The notes beneath the pieces are model-generated. The model saw only the letters and a list, made by a program, of their open reading frames with translations, was not told where the DNA came from and did no database searches. A stretch of 64,000 nucleotides of DNA from Pogostemon cablin (Eukaryota; Streptophyta; Magnoliopsida; Lamiales; Lamiaceae). Positions 34,489 through 46,785 of the stretch are shown in pieces. The stretch lies in NCBI GenBank assembly GCA_023678885.1, contig CM042970.1:5124355-5188354 (forward strand). The letters are read 5' to 3'. How positions within the stretch are numbered: position 1 is the first letter of the stretch; the number at the start of each line of letters is the position of its first letter. A program made the position numbers and the translations under genes.

Positions 34489-35876
34489 TGTTAGGCTTTT
34501 TCTGCGCACTCCAATTTAATCCTCAAGTATAAGGATATCAATTATAGAAGCAAGTACCCAAGTTAAATTATCGATCCCACTAAGACAGCCAATTATTTAT
34601 TTTGCTATAAATTACTATTTAATAAGAATTTAGTAACCAATTTTCCAAGAGTTTTAAATTAATTAACTAAAATACTGAAATAATAAATTATTGAATAATT
34701 AAGAGAAAGAAAAATAAAATAAGTTTTAATCAAGAGACAACGAACAGTTCTAAGGTATCAGGTATAAGACCGATTAATTCGAGTTACTAGACCTTCAATT
34801 ATTCATTCATGCAGTATCAATAAAAATACACCAAATAACCCTGCTAGCCCATCGGATATGATCCGATTTTAAGCTAACAGTATATTCTGGTTTAAATCTT
34901 AAAGTGCGTGAATATTACCAACCCTCATTCCTAGATATTAATCAAAGCAAACAATAATACCTCCGGATGGTAAGTTCGACTAACTAGATATTCTCTGGAA
35001 TTACTACAAGGTTCTATCCACTTCCTATTTGAATGTCTAATTGCATTGTTCTACTAAACAATTCAAGTATTTGATTTACCAATTCATGGAATTAAAGTGT
35101 CTATAGCGGAACTACTTCAATCCCTAACAGATAGACAATACAAATCATGAACGCAAACAAGCTAACACAATAATTCAAGCATTATAGCGGATGTCATGAA
35201 AATATTATGAAGACGTTACGAAACAGAAAAACAAGTCTTAACAAATTAAGTAAAATCAAAATATCAACTGCATAAAATCTCAATCTTTGGTCTAGGTTCC
35301 CAAATCAATCAAGTCAAACCATCAAACCCTAGAACTGTTTAAGAAAATTAGCCTATGAGGTTACATTCAACACTCATGGTTATGCAATTCATACCAAAAA
35401 TCAAAATAAAAGGAAAGGAAAGATTAGAAACATGAAACCCTAGCGTAAACGTAGTTGGGCGTTCCTTCTCCGTCTCTCCAATCGTCTGATCTCCCTCAAT
35501 TAGCACTTGGAACCACTTGAAGATGGATGGAGGATGAAAATCAGATGTAAATCTGATATGAAAGTGTTGGTAGAGTGAATTGATGATGGGTGATGGATGG
35601 ATTCTCTCTAATTGTGTGTTGATCTCCCCTATTATGTCTTGGACTGATGCAGGGTTGTTTTTCGATAATTTCTGAGCTAAAACGCGATCTGAATGGTATA
35701 AATACAATATACAATCGAACATGCCTCGACTGGGTTTGATTTTGGGCCACTCGGCACTCAACTCGAGCCGAGCTGCCTATGGGCATGCCGAGTTGGTGCC
35801 AAGCCATATACGGGTGAAAAGATGACGTCGAGGGGGTACCGTAGAACCCTATCTTGGCCAAAATTGGCTGCCGAGC
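34489..35876 (-). repeat. 5' LTR of gypsy element D, outer end replaced
   Basis: Its primer-proximal end (34489, minus strand end CCTAACA) has the same phrases as the other gypsy LTRs (TCCTCAAGTATAAGGATATC). A corrupted primer site (TGGTGTTGTTGTGTCGGGGA, complement of 34463-34482) follows. A TATA-like stretch lies near 35698-35704. The outer end of the LTR is not present: at 35877 an inverted Copia-type LTR begins. Confidence 0.7.
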
Positions 35877-36281
35877 TGTTGACGTTTGGATCTTTTAGTT
35901 AACATGAACTGTTAGGGTCCATACGTTTCTACAGCGGAAGCAAGAAAATAAGAAACGCATTATCTTTCACCAGGGTATGTTGAAGGAGAAGGATTCTCGC
36001 CGGCAGCCTATGCAGTCTCACCATTTTGGCCATAACTTCCTCGTCTAATCTTCGATTGAAGTGATTTATATGGCAAAACGATTCTCTCTTCCGTGGCTTT
36101 CCATTAGTATATCATATGTCCAGTTTGGACTTCAATACGATTTTATAAAAATCGGTAAAGTTGATGGACAGAAACAGCAAATGACCTTCCAGTCTTCTAT
36201 TGTATTCCTAAGCCACGTCTCGACGTTGTGTGGGCAATGATCTATAAGACGAACTCAATCTGTAGTCAATCTCTCTCACAG
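35877..36281 (-). repeat. Inverted 3' part of a Copia-type family 1 LTR
   Basis: Starting TGTTGACGTTTGGATC it matches the complement of the last 400 bases of the LTR at 27350-28719 (including the CGTCTCGACGTTGTGTGGG phrase at about 36212-36230). It stops at CTCTCTCACA, where LINE sequence begins. Confidence 0.85.
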
Positions 36282-39200
36282 TTTCTGTCGTGTGAAGTAG
36301 AATCTCCTTAGATGAACTTGTTGTATTTGGCCAGGCAGTCTCGGCTGTAGCCACTTGTCTTATTTCTATGAAAAAGTTCATTGTGACGTTTGTGTATGCT
36401 TCTAATTCTCGTGTGGAAAGACGTCTATTATGGAATCACCTAGAAGGGTTGCATAGAGACAAAATCATGCATTGGTTAGTTTTGGGTGATTTTAACACCA
36501 CGAGAATAGAATCGAAAAGATCCAACATGAATAGAAATCAAGGTATGCATGAATTTGCAGATATGTGCTCACTTTTAGGCCTCCAAGATACTGGTTCCAA
36601 AGGCTGCTAATATACTTGGTCGAGTAGTGGCTATTGGAGCAAATTAGATAGGGTGATGACTTGTCAGTTATGGAGTAGTTTGGGATGGCCAATTGAAACA
36701 GAATTCCTCCCCCAGGGAACCACATCAGATCATTGTCTGTCAATTTCGAGAATTACCCATACTGCGACTCAGAAGGTGAAACCTTTCAGATTCCTGAACA
36801 TGTGGACCGAGCATGCACAGTTCAAATCTAGCGTTAGAGAAAAATGGGATAAAAGAGTTTGGGGTACTCGGCAATATGCACTCAGTCAGAAGCTCAAATC
36901 TCTCAAACCAGCCATGAGAGAGCTTAATCGTAATAACTTTCTGCACATCTCAGAAAGGATAATGAGAGCTAGAAGTGCTACAAAGAAGGTGTATGAACAA
37001 CATGCAGAGTGAGCAGGACTGGGACAACCTGAGGGAAAAAATGAAGCATACTTAATTGCTGGAACGAAATGAGAGTTCATACATATAATAAATGCTGAAA
37101 AACAGGCATATCAAGAATTTAGATAAGAACACAGCGTACTTCCACTCCATGATTAAGAGAAACAGTAAAAGGAACTACATCAACAGAGTGTACAATGAAC
37201 AAGGATCAACGAAAAGTATGGATGAAATGATTGATCAGTTTGTGCAGTTCTGTAAAGACCTACTGGGATCAGAGGGGCAAGTGAAAGTTAGTGTAAGTAG
37301 AGAAGTGGTGGAAATAGGACCAACTCTTTATGTAGAGGCAAGGGTAGAATTGATGTGCGCAGTCACAGAGGAAGAGATACTGACTGAGCTCAAAAGCATC
37401 AACATGAATAAGTCTCCAGAGCCAAAAGGTTACACGTCAGGGTTCTTCTTGAAAGCGTGGGATATAGTGGGAAGGAGCATGATAGAAGCTGTGCAAGAGT
37501 TCTTCAGGTATGGAAAATTGCTGAAGCAATGGAATGCTACGTTCATGTCCCTCATTCCTAAGAAAATGTTTGAACCATCTGTAGCAGACTTCAGGCCAAT
37601 ATCGTGTTGCAATACGGTATTTAAAATCATCTCGAAAATCATGGCTTCAAGGCTAAAAAGTGCCTTTCGGAGATAATCGACCAAGCCCAGTCAGGATTTG
37701 TCAAAGGAAGGAAAATGAGAGATAACATCATACTAACACAGGAAATATTCCTTAGATATGGTTGTAAAGCTAAAGATATCTCACCTAGGACGGCACTGAA
37801 GGTGGATATTAAAAAAGCTTATGACACAATGGATTGGGAGTTCATTATTTTGTTAATGCAGGAATTGGGATTCCCACAAGTGTTTGTTAAGTGGATACAC
37901 CAGTATATATCCACCATTACCTACTCTATAATCATCAATGGACACTCGGAAGGATTTTTAAAAGGCAAAAGAGGCCTCAGACAGGGGGACCCTATTTCTT
38001 CACCGTTGTTTGTTATATGTATGGAGTACATGTCTAGAATTATCAAGAAGGAATTTTGACAAGAGAAGCTGAGATATCACTCAAAATTCTGTGCAAGGAA
38101 TAAAATAATTTATCTGGCATTTTCTGATGATCTATTGATTGTAGCTCATGGTATCAAAATTCAGCGGCGGTAATAAGGAGAGTAATTGCCGAATTTGGGG
38201 ACACATTTGGACTGAAGATCAGTGAGCAGAATTCGAACCTATTTGCAGTGGGGGTGTCAGAGCAGGAACTGAATAGAATAAGAAGTGAACTCTCATACAC
38301 AATGGCGACTCTCCCGATTAAATACCTAAGGTTCCTATTAGTAGTAAGAGGCAAGCAAGTGCACACTTTAGGCCACTAGAAGAAGCGGTGATGAATTACC
38401 TGGCACAGTGGTCTTCAAAACTACTATCATTTGCAGGAAGGCTGGAACTGATTACAACGGGAGTATATGGTATATTCACATTATGGCTCTCAATGGTTAG
38501 AGTGCAGATTGTACCCTTATTCGAATAAAGAGCATCATTGGTCACTTCTTGTGGGGTACTAAATATAGTCTGGTCTCATGGAAGGATATCATCCAACCCA
38601 AGGAATGTGGGGGACTAGGACTAAAGGATCCGTGAAGATGGAACCTAGCCCTCCTAGCTGCAGCAGCATGGATGTGTATACTAAAGCAGAATCTTTATGG
38701 ATCAAATGGATACACTCAGTATACCTTAAGAGAACCCAATGGCCGAGTATATGTCAGGACAATATGCGTCATTTAATTGGAGAACTATTATTGGAGTCCG
38801 GGATAAAATACTCAATGGGATTAGGGATGAGGATAGGAAACAAGAATGGGATAAGAAGATGAAATCTTGGGTGTCTCTTGCAAATTTAGGAGCACCATGG
38901 TGTATAAGGAACTCAGTCAAGAGGTTACTAGCCCGAAGTCATTTGTTTTTAGGAATATATGGCATAAGGCAATCATGAGGAAATACAGCTTTAGGATGTG
39001 GCTCCTACAGAGAAAAAGACTACTTACTAAGGATAGAGCCTGGGGAGACAAGGAAGACAATGAATGTGGCTTCTCTGTTGGAAACTTAGAAACACAGAAT
39101 CATGTCTTTTTCGAATGTGCCTACACAACAAGCGTGTAGGAACAGATCAGTGCATGGATGGGCTGGAAGCTAACACTGAGGTCAGTAGTCGATGCACTCA

Positions 39201-39354
39201 GAAGGATACAAAGAAGTACAACTAGGAAAAAAGAGGAAATGAAACTGATGCTGATAGCATTATCAGTTTACGTGAACCAGATTTGGATGGAGAGAAACAA
39301 GCAATTGTATGGTTAAGAAATGAGAGGAATCAACAGCACGGTGGAGAGCCCCAT
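36282..39354 (+). pseudogene. 5'-truncated L1-type LINE (endonuclease-RT-zf-RVT), broken
   Basis: The plus strand encodes, in order, the C-terminal half of the AP endonuclease (FIVTFVYASNSRVERRLLW, LVLGDFN, WSKLDRVM, TSDHC), the reverse transcriptase (SPEPKGYTSGFF, MSLIPKK, ADFRPISCCN, LKVDIKKAYDTMDWEF, KRGLRQGDPISSPLFV and the catalytic FSDD at about 38124), and the zf-RVT end (HKAIMRKYSFRMWLLQRKRLLTKDRAWG, ETQNHVFFECAY). ORF1 and the start of the endonuclease are absent, the usual 5' truncation. Stops (36608, 37010) and frame changes (after 37012, 37676, 38059, 38500) kill it. A gypsy solo LTR interrupts its 3' end at 39354. Confidence 0.88.
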
Positions 39355-41120
39355 TGATCGCTATTTTCTTTCACCCTCAAGTGTAAGGGATCGATTGTAG
39401 TACGCGTGACCAAGTGAATATCGTTCCCACGAGATAGTTATAAATTTAACAAGTAATTCTATTAATGATAATTCGATTGCAAGACAAATCTGGGAGTTTT
39501 TGAGATAATAATTAATTAACTAATAAAAAGTAAATTTAAATAATTAAACTAATTACGAAATAAAATAATCACGTAAGAGAAAACGATTGAAGAGTTCAAA
39601 GATGGAGAATTGGTAATGCTCGGGCAAACAATTTAATTATGTGATTAATTTATCTAGACCCAAATTAATTACCTGCAGACGTTTATAAGAGGATCACTAA
39701 GCCTAATTAAATCACCTTGATCGGGTAGTATCTAACACTTATAATGAGCTGAAAATCCTAGGATCAATAAGAAATTAACTCTCTCTCCCTCTATAGGTAC
39801 TTCATGCTAAATTCCATTAAAGGCTAGAGCAATAGACTTCCCTTTCTAGGTACGCGATTATTAAACCCCTTTTGTCTCCTTACCAATTACCTAATAATGA
39901 TATTTTACCAAGTAATTAATATTCCAAATTGATTGTCTAACACTCTTATGTATTATAAGTCAATCCCCTAAGACTGTCACGGGAAACAACAATTATTATG
40001 TAGGAATAAAGAATCATATTAACTATCAATCAGTGATAATAATTAAAGGAATCAAAATCCAAAAATACAATAATATGAAGTCTCAAAATATCATTTTCAA
40101 TAAGGAAATAAACAATCTGCAGAATAATAAGTTCAAGTCTAGGGCAATCAAATAATATAGTCAAAATTGTCTAAAGCACTAACATTACCACAGAGAAACT
40201 TAGCACATGGATTTACGAGGGTAAATCACAAAGATATAATTAACTCTAACTATTGTGCTAAAATAACAAAGATAAATTACTAAAAATAAATAACTCTTTT
40301 AGAGGACTCTGTCTCTTTAATTTTTATTTCCGTCGGAATCTCTGTCTCCGGTAGGTTGATGATGGAAGGTGGGTGAATGTGAAATTAGGGCAAGAGGAGG
40401 ACGTGTGATTTTGGGCGAAGGGATTTGCTGTGATGTTGCTGTATGGCGTGAATACCCCCTGTTGGCGTCGAATGCTATGTATAAATAGCTTGTAAAGTTG
40501 TCACGTGATGGGCTAGAGTTGGCTGTAAGAGAGATGGGCTCTTGGTCATGTGATAGTGGGCCTTTCGGTTGATCCACTCAAATATGAACGTCAAATTACC
40601 TTAGGAATTGGATGGAATTTAGTGGAATGTACATGGGCCCACCACTTCTATCCATAATATGATTTTTTAGCAATGTAAGTGCCCATTCTAATGCTATGGC
40701 CCATAGCTGTTCACGTGGCCCATTCCAAACCATGCATAAGTTGGCAATTTTCGCACATTATTGCGCAATCTCACCATTTCGATCATAACTTCCCCATTCG
40801 ACTTTCGATTGAGATGATTCTTACACTCACGCAATCCTCTCTTCCGTGGCTTTCCACCTATATCTCACACGACCAGTTTTGAATTCCATACAAATACAAA
40901 AAAATTATGGAAAGTGCTCCTATGTTTTTGCACAAATTCACCTTTCACCCCGACTTTGTATTTTTATCCTTTTTTCCTATCAAAACACAACAAAATACCT
41001 CTCAAGCACCTTTTAGACAATAATAATTCAAAGTATTAATATTTGTGCAAATAATATCAATTATTCACTCAAAGAAGTATCAAATTAGACCCGAAAATAC
41101 ATGAATTTCTACTCTCATCA
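39355..41120 (-). repeat. Solo LTR, gypsy type, in the LINE 3' end
   Basis: On the minus strand it begins TGATGAGAGTAGAAATTC and ends GAAAATAGCGATCA. The flanks are CCCAT (39350-39354) and ACCAT (41121-41125), a 5-bp duplication with one difference. It has the primer-proximal CCTCAAGTGTAAGGGATCGA phrase of its relatives. No internal sequence follows. Length is 1766 bp. Confidence 0.8.
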
Positions 41121-41125
41121 ACCAT

Positions 41126-41310
41126 ATACCAAACAATACATCTGTACTTGAACTATGGGAGAACGCCATGCCAAGATACATGTAGTAGTAATAATATAGC
41201 ATAGTAGGGATACTCACACTCGAGTCCCAGAGATGCTGTTTTTCTTTCATGTAGTGCAGGGGCATAAGCTAATTGTTACCGATGGTTCTGAAATATAATT
41301 TACCAATTTC
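41126..41310. other. Short unassigned DNA
   Basis: Between the solo LTR and the tandem array. It may be the rest of the LINE tail; no feature recognised. Confidence 0.3.
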
Positions 41311-42045
41311 AGAGAGATAATGAATCTTGTTATATGAAACCTAGCAAGCACTATTTATTCGTTATTCTTACTTAACTCATATGGAAAATGAATTTTTTTA
41401 TCCAATGTTTCTATTAAAGAAGAGAGAATGAGTCTTGTTACGTGAACCCTAGCAAGCACTTTTTCTTGGTTATTCTTACTTAACTCATATGGAAAACGAG
41501 TTCTTTATTCAATGTTTCTATTAAAGATGAGAGAGAGAAGGTGTCTTTTTACGTGAAACCTAGCAGACACTATTTCTTGATTATTCTTACTTAACTCATA
41601 TGAAAAACGAGTACTTTATCTAAATAAGCAAAATAATAAAATGAAAGAAAAAAAGAGAGTACAGGACTGACCCAAAAAATTGACAGACGAACCCTAATAA
41701 AAAGGGTAGATGACAGACTTAGCAGGGTGTAATGATCTGCTACGACTCGACTGCCACTTGTGGCAGAAAAGCCATATATACGGCTATAAATGAATCCTAT
41801 TGAAAAATCAGACTAGCAAGTGCTTTAGGATCTTCCCAAACGGCCTCACTAAAAACCTCTATATGGAAAAACTCAGTAGGGAAAAATGAGTCCTTTATCC
41901 AATGTTTCTATTAAAAAAAAAAGAATGAGTCTTGTTACGTGAAACCTAAAAAGCACTATTTTTTGGTTATTCTTACTTAACTCATATGGAAAACGAGTTT
42001 TTTATCCAATATTTCTATTAAAGAAGAGAGAATGAGTCTTGTAAC
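41311..42045. repeat. Tandem array with 110-bp period, interrupted
   Basis: Units starting AGAGAGAATGAGTCTTGTTACGTG recur at 41311, 41421, 41531, about 41921 and 42023, each running through AACCTAGCAAGCACTATTT, ACTTAACTCATATGGAAAA and CCAATGTTTCTATTAAAG. A 240-base segment (about 41640-41880) with an AAAAACCTCTATATGGAAAA phrase interrupts the array between units 3 and 4. Confidence 0.8.
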
Positions 42046-42357
42046 GGGCTCAATATAGTTAGAATCAATTTTTGTCCTATAACTAAAACAAATTTTGTTT
42101 TTTGTTTAAAAAAAGATAAATATTTCAATTTTGTATCATAACTCTCGAATTTGTCCAATTTTAGGCCAATTCCACCAGAAATCCCCAAATTGAAGCCTCA
42201 TGTGCAACGCATGTGGGGCTTTCCGACAAAATTAATGTTTTTGGGTAAAATTGGTCAAAAATTGAACAAATCCGTGAATTAAGGGATAAAATTGAACCGT
42301 TTATCTTTTTTGGGACAAAAATAAAATTTTGTTTTAGTCATGAGGCAAAAAATGAAT

Positions 42358-43273
42358 TTAGGCCATAGAAGCAGTGCAGAAATATTTTGAAGAGCAACTT
42401 GATAGTAAAGGGCTGCTGATTTCATTCCAATACAAATACAACAATTCTAATCTTATTAATTGCCCCAAGCTTGATGGCAAAGTTCTAGTGATTCTATTCT
42501 CATGCAAACTAAAAAATTCCAAGCTTGTTAATTTGCCCAAAGATGAAGGCAGGGTGCTGCTGATATTGTTGAAGGTGAAATCAAGAACAACCAAGCTCGC
42601 AAGGTTTCTTATGTCTAAGGAAATAGCACCACTAATATAGAAATTATAAGAAATGTTAAACACCTCTAATCTGGTGAGTTTTTCCAGTGATGGAGGCATC
42701 TCACCAGTAAGTAGATTTCCATGCAAATCGAGAGAAATTAGTTTGGATAGATTTTCTAATAGAGGTGGAATTGCACCGTAGATACGGTTATTTGAAATTT
42801 CAAACACCTCAAAACCCGGTGAGTTTTGCCAGAGAAAGAGGCAACTCCCAAATGAGTCCAATTCCACCCAGTTTGAGATGAGTTAGTTGGGAGAGTTTCC
42901 TATTTGGGGCGGAATTGTAATATTGATGCTCACGAGGTAATAGTAATTATGTTAATCGTCGAGAACTTGTATTTGGTGAGATGTGCGAGCGAAGGAAGCA
43001 ACTCACTTGAGAGAGCATTAGAAGAAAGGTAGAGATAAGTAAGAGATAATAGATTGTCTATCTCCACTGGGATTTGTCCATAGAGCTAACCACAGGTGAG
43101 ATGAATTATAGTGATGTATGGAAAAGCAAGCACATGTAATTAATCAAGACGATGCCATCCAGGGCAATGGTGGAGTCTCATCCCTTTAACACGGCCAACA
43201 TGGCAACATGATTACAAGTGATGCCATGCCACTTACAGTAATCAGCTTCCGTTGAGTTGTTATAGGACCACCA
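42358..43273 (-). pseudogene. LRR receptor-like kinase ectodomain, broken
   Basis: The minus strand from 43273 reads WWSYNNSTEADYCKWHGITCNH (the N-terminal LRR cap, W-x-G-x-x-C), then, after a frame break, LTYLYLSSNALSSELLPSLAHLTKY (about 43050-42980). From 42867 a 169-codon frame holds about five plant-type LRRs: FEISNNRIYGAIPPLLENLSKLISLDLHGNLL, GEMPPSLEKLTRLEVFNISYN, ISLDIRNLASLVVLDFTFNNIS, TLPSSLGKLTSLEFFSLHENRI and TLPSSLGQLIRLELLYLYWNEIS. No transmembrane or kinase part follows, and the 5' end abuts a Copia LTR. It resembles the MIK/At1g35710-type LRR-RLK class. Not functional. Confidence 0.75.
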
Positions 43274-43521
43274 TGTTGGGTTATTATAGGATTGAGAATT
43301 GGGAAAGTATGCACTTTTATTAAGAGCTCAATACAAAATTTTACAATACACTATTTAGCACCCTGCCTTCATCTTTGGGCAGATTTATTAGTTGATTCCT
43401 AATAGCTAGAGTTCGTTGACTCTCTCCATAACTCTTCGTATAAATCCATCACCGCTCCTCCAAGTCTACGTGATTGAACTCAGTGCTTCTAGAATATTCG
43501 AGTTAGTGTTGATCTTCAACA
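43274..43521 (-). repeat. 3' LTR of Copia-type family 2, internally deleted
   Basis: Both ends match the LTR at 46169-46626 (start GTTATTATAGGAT, end CTTCTAGAATATTCGAG...TTCAACA), but the middle 200 bases are absent. The adjoining GTTGAGGGGGAGTG (complement of 43522-43535) is the polypurine tract, which shows that the element is on the minus strand and that this is its 3' LTR. Confidence 0.75.
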
Positions 43522-46168
43522 CTCCCCCTCAACACTGACTTTCTTCTTTGAATCACGTTCATTTGCTTTTGGATAGATGTCGCCATAATCTCCACTCCTT
43601 TCTAAAATTTGGAATGCCTTGAGCTTCTATTTGGCCATGTGTCTTCCATCCGAACCATCAAAACGTGTTTACACTTTATACACCCATTTTTGTTTCTTCT
43701 TTTTTATTTGCTTCTTCATGGACTTCCGACTGGATCTTAGCCTCCGTAACCGACTAGAGTTTTGCACTCGTGAAATCGCCACTTCTACTGCTTAACTCTA
43801 AACTAATTATGATTTTTGTGTGGCAACATCTTTAACGCTAGCTACCTTGCTTTGTTTATCTTCATCCGCTGAAAGAACTAGTTGAACATGATTAATCTGC
43901 TCCCCCATTTTCTCTTGCAATTTAACTTCCTTGCAATCTGAGAACTCTACACTGGTGTTAGTCTCTTCCACACAATCTACTTCACACTTGTCACGTACAG
44001 CAGCTCCTTCTCATCATCCTCCATAAGACTTGTGCTACTAGATTCTTGTGGCAGATCAATCCTTGCAATCACTCGTCCAATCATCCTCGAATTCACTCGA
44101 TGCTGGAACAGCTAAATACAAGTCTTCTATCCATCTTCCCAGTCAGTTGTTCAGCCACTCTAATATTCCACTAAATCTGGGACCCTGATGACAATGAGAT
44201 TGCATCTTTCTCTTGTACACAAGATGCCTCAAAGTCCCATTCTTCTTCACTTTCGTCTCCCATACTTAACACGATCATATTATTTTCAATCTTTTTCTCT
44301 TCAGACAAACAACTTCTAGCAACGTGGCATTTTTTTCCACACTTAGAACACTTTTCTTGAAAACTTTTTCCACCTTGAGACTAACCCTTCCAATTATTGT
44401 TCTGCCGTGCTTTCCCTGATTAAGCATACCTCAGTCCACTCTTATTGTCGCCTTCTTTCCTCATTTTCCTACGAGTATTTCGTTTGGGTCTATCTCCACT
44501 ATAACTATATGACAACTCTTCATCATTCTTGGATGAGGCACTAGCAATTTGGATAGCTAAAGATTCTTGAGCAGCTAGAAAATTCATAAACTCCACAAGA
44601 GATGGTTTGGTTGCCCAACCTTGTATAGCACTATAAAGGTTCTATATACTCTTATCTCAATCCATGAATAATGATTCTTCTCATCTTAGAATCCGACACT
44701 TTATCTAAGGGGTCTATTCAGAGATCTCATGGCATAGATTACGTACCTTGTTGACGTACTCGTGTATCGTCATCTCCCATTGCTTGAGTGACAGAAACTC
44801 GTTCTTGAGCAGTTGCAGCTTGAACCCATTCTTCTTTGAGAACAACGCCTCAACAATATCCCAAGCCTTCTTCGGAGTACTCACATCTCGTATGTACTCC
44901 AATAGATCTTTGTCGATCGTTGTCTTGAGTGCAAACTTCACCTTTCCAGCCTTGATCTTCCATTTCTTCAAGGCTCCTGCATCTTTTGGCTGCGTAACAT
45001 CGTCTTCTACAACTACCTCCCACAAATCACGACATTGCAGATATTGTTGATATGAAGTGTTGAGGCAAGTATCATCACATCTGGAATCACACCGACCCTC
45101 CACAAGTTATTTTGTTTAACCACTAATATATTTATGTTGTTCGAATTGTATTGTGCTTTGTGTTGCTTTCAGGTTTGTAGTAATCAAAGTTGGACGTGTT
45201 GGATGTTGAGTTAAAGTCAAACACAAGCTTGGAAGTGTCTTGAAAGATCTAAAGTCTTAGAAGGATCTAGAAGCTGGTGATGACTACTCGAAGTAGTGGG
45301 CGGTTATTTCATCAATCATGGGTGGTTCAGATATCTCCTAGTAGACCACTCACTTGACTGACTTGCAGCACGATCCACGACTATTTAAAGAATCTTCCAG
45401 ATGTCAGAAGATATAGATCAACTTGAAGAGATCCTACAGAATAGAGAGACACCACACTTGGTGTTTATCTTTAGGTTTCTCCTACAGTGTTTTCACTGAT
45501 GTTGCAACACTTTGTTCAACATCACGTGTATTATGTTATCCTGTGCATTCTGTGTGTACTGTTTACAGTAGTGGAAGTGCATACTTAAAGTAGACTTAGA
45601 TATAACAATCTAGGTTTGACATTTGAAAACTTATTTGGATTTTATCCGATGTTGTGTTCGAGAGTGGAAGGAATATTTCCATCTCTTGAATTTATTTTTA
45701 TAATAACTTTTTCCAAGTTAAGTGATACTTATGTCATGAGGCCGCCACAAACTTATTAAGTTTATGAAAAGATTGAGTAATCCGTGTTAAGTCTTTCACT
45801 ATTTAAACTTACAATTCACATTCAAGTTTCATATTCTTATAAATCAGTATTGTACGAAGTGTCGACTACACTTAAGACAGCATCACTTAAAAAAACACAC
45901 TTATACCCATTGGGCACCCGACAATACGACTCTATGCAGGTCGTCCACGTGGTGTAGTTTTGATTATTGAGCGTCTCTATACAATCTACGCTTGTAGGTC
46001 CTCCATCGTGACTTGGATTACCTCCTCGTATCCAAGCAAGCCTCCTCGCTTCACAAACTCCTGTTGTGCACGATGCCTTCGCTCAATAATCTCCTTCAAC
46101 TTAAGATGACAACCGAGCCCTTGACTCCTACGTACCTCGTACACTACTCGTACTTTCTCAATGTGGCG
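43522..46168 (-). pseudogene. Internal part of Copia family 2: gag remnant only
   Basis: The clearest coding piece is 45103-44714 on the minus strand: LWEVVVEDD, LKKWKIKAGKVKFALKTTIDKDLLEYIRDVSTPKKAWDIVEALF and LQLLKNEFLSLKQWEMTIHEYVNKVRNL, the UBN2-type Copia Gag. A CCHC zinc knuckle (CSKCGKKCHVARSC) follows near 44350-44309. Stops lie at 44714 and further on. No protease, integrase or reverse transcriptase could be found before the polypurine tract at 43522, so pol is deleted. The PBS region next to the 5' LTR is also not recognisable. Confidence 0.75.
45120..45960. other. Unassigned insert within the Copia family 2 remnant
   Basis: This non-coding stretch separates gag from the 5' LTR region. 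It has a CTATTTAAAG box near 45382 and a promoter-like then U5-like composition, so it could be a plus-strand LTR or leader, but clear ends and target duplications were not found. Confidence 0.3.
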
Positions 46169-46626
46169 TGATGAGGTATTATAGGATCGAGAATTGAGAA
46201 AGTATACACTTTGGGCTAAATATAAAATTTTACAATACACTCTTTAACACACTTAATACTCACACTACTCTTAAGACTCAAGTGAGCAAGCATTCTCAGA
46301 ACAACACACAACTTTATAAGGTGCTCACTTCTCCCTCTTGCACTCATTCTCTCACTATCCACCACTTATCATTCTTATCTCTTTTTTGTTCACATTACAA
46401 ATGCACTACCACTTATTTATAGTAAATAGCATATGTCTAGAATATCGGTCTTTTAGACTAATCCTTACATTAATCTATAATAGTCTAGGCAGATTTATTA
46501 GTTGATTACAAATAGCTAAAGTTTGATGGTTCTCTCCACCACTCTCTAGATAATTCCATCACCGCTCCTCCAAGTCTACATGATTAATCTCAGTGCTTCT
46601 AGAATATTCGAGTGTTGATCTTCACA
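46169..46626 (-). repeat. 5' LTR of Copia family 2
   Basis: On the minus strand it begins TGTGAAGATCAACACTCG and ends TACCTCATCA. It is 458 bp, longer than its 3' partner at 43274-43521. A TATA-like TATAAATAAG lies on the minus strand near 46416-46425. Confidence 0.75.
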
Positions 46627-46785
46627 CCCACCATTCAATGCATGCAGTCCTTTGATGTCACCATAATTACAATTGCACCTCTCGGTGACCATAATAAGGA
46701 TGAATATGGAGGTGGTTATGAACATCATAGCAAAGCCAGGATGTACAAGAGTGTACTAATCCATCAATTCCAAGATTATATGTAG
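46627..46785 (+). other. Short open frame next to the Copia LTR, unassigned
   Basis: Directly after the LTR a plus-strand frame stays open for 52 codons: ...QCMQSFDVTIITIAPLGDHN, then KDEYGGGYEHHSKARMYK and SVLIHQFQDYM-stop. The composition looks protein-like, but I do not recognise a family. It may be the last piece of a gene cut by the Copia insertion, or chance. Confidence 0.25.

Noticed and set aside
23090..35876. Elements C and D as one gypsy element split by the Copia insertion
   Set aside because: Both carry their own gag and protease, so they are two separate copies.
35877..36281. 3' LTR of the Copia element at 27350
   Set aside because: It lies in inverse orientation and gypsy sequence D separates them, so it is from another copy.
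45120..45960. Solo LTR from 45135 (TGTTGTTCG) to about 45890 (CTACA)
   Set aside because: No target duplication and no second copy in the window.
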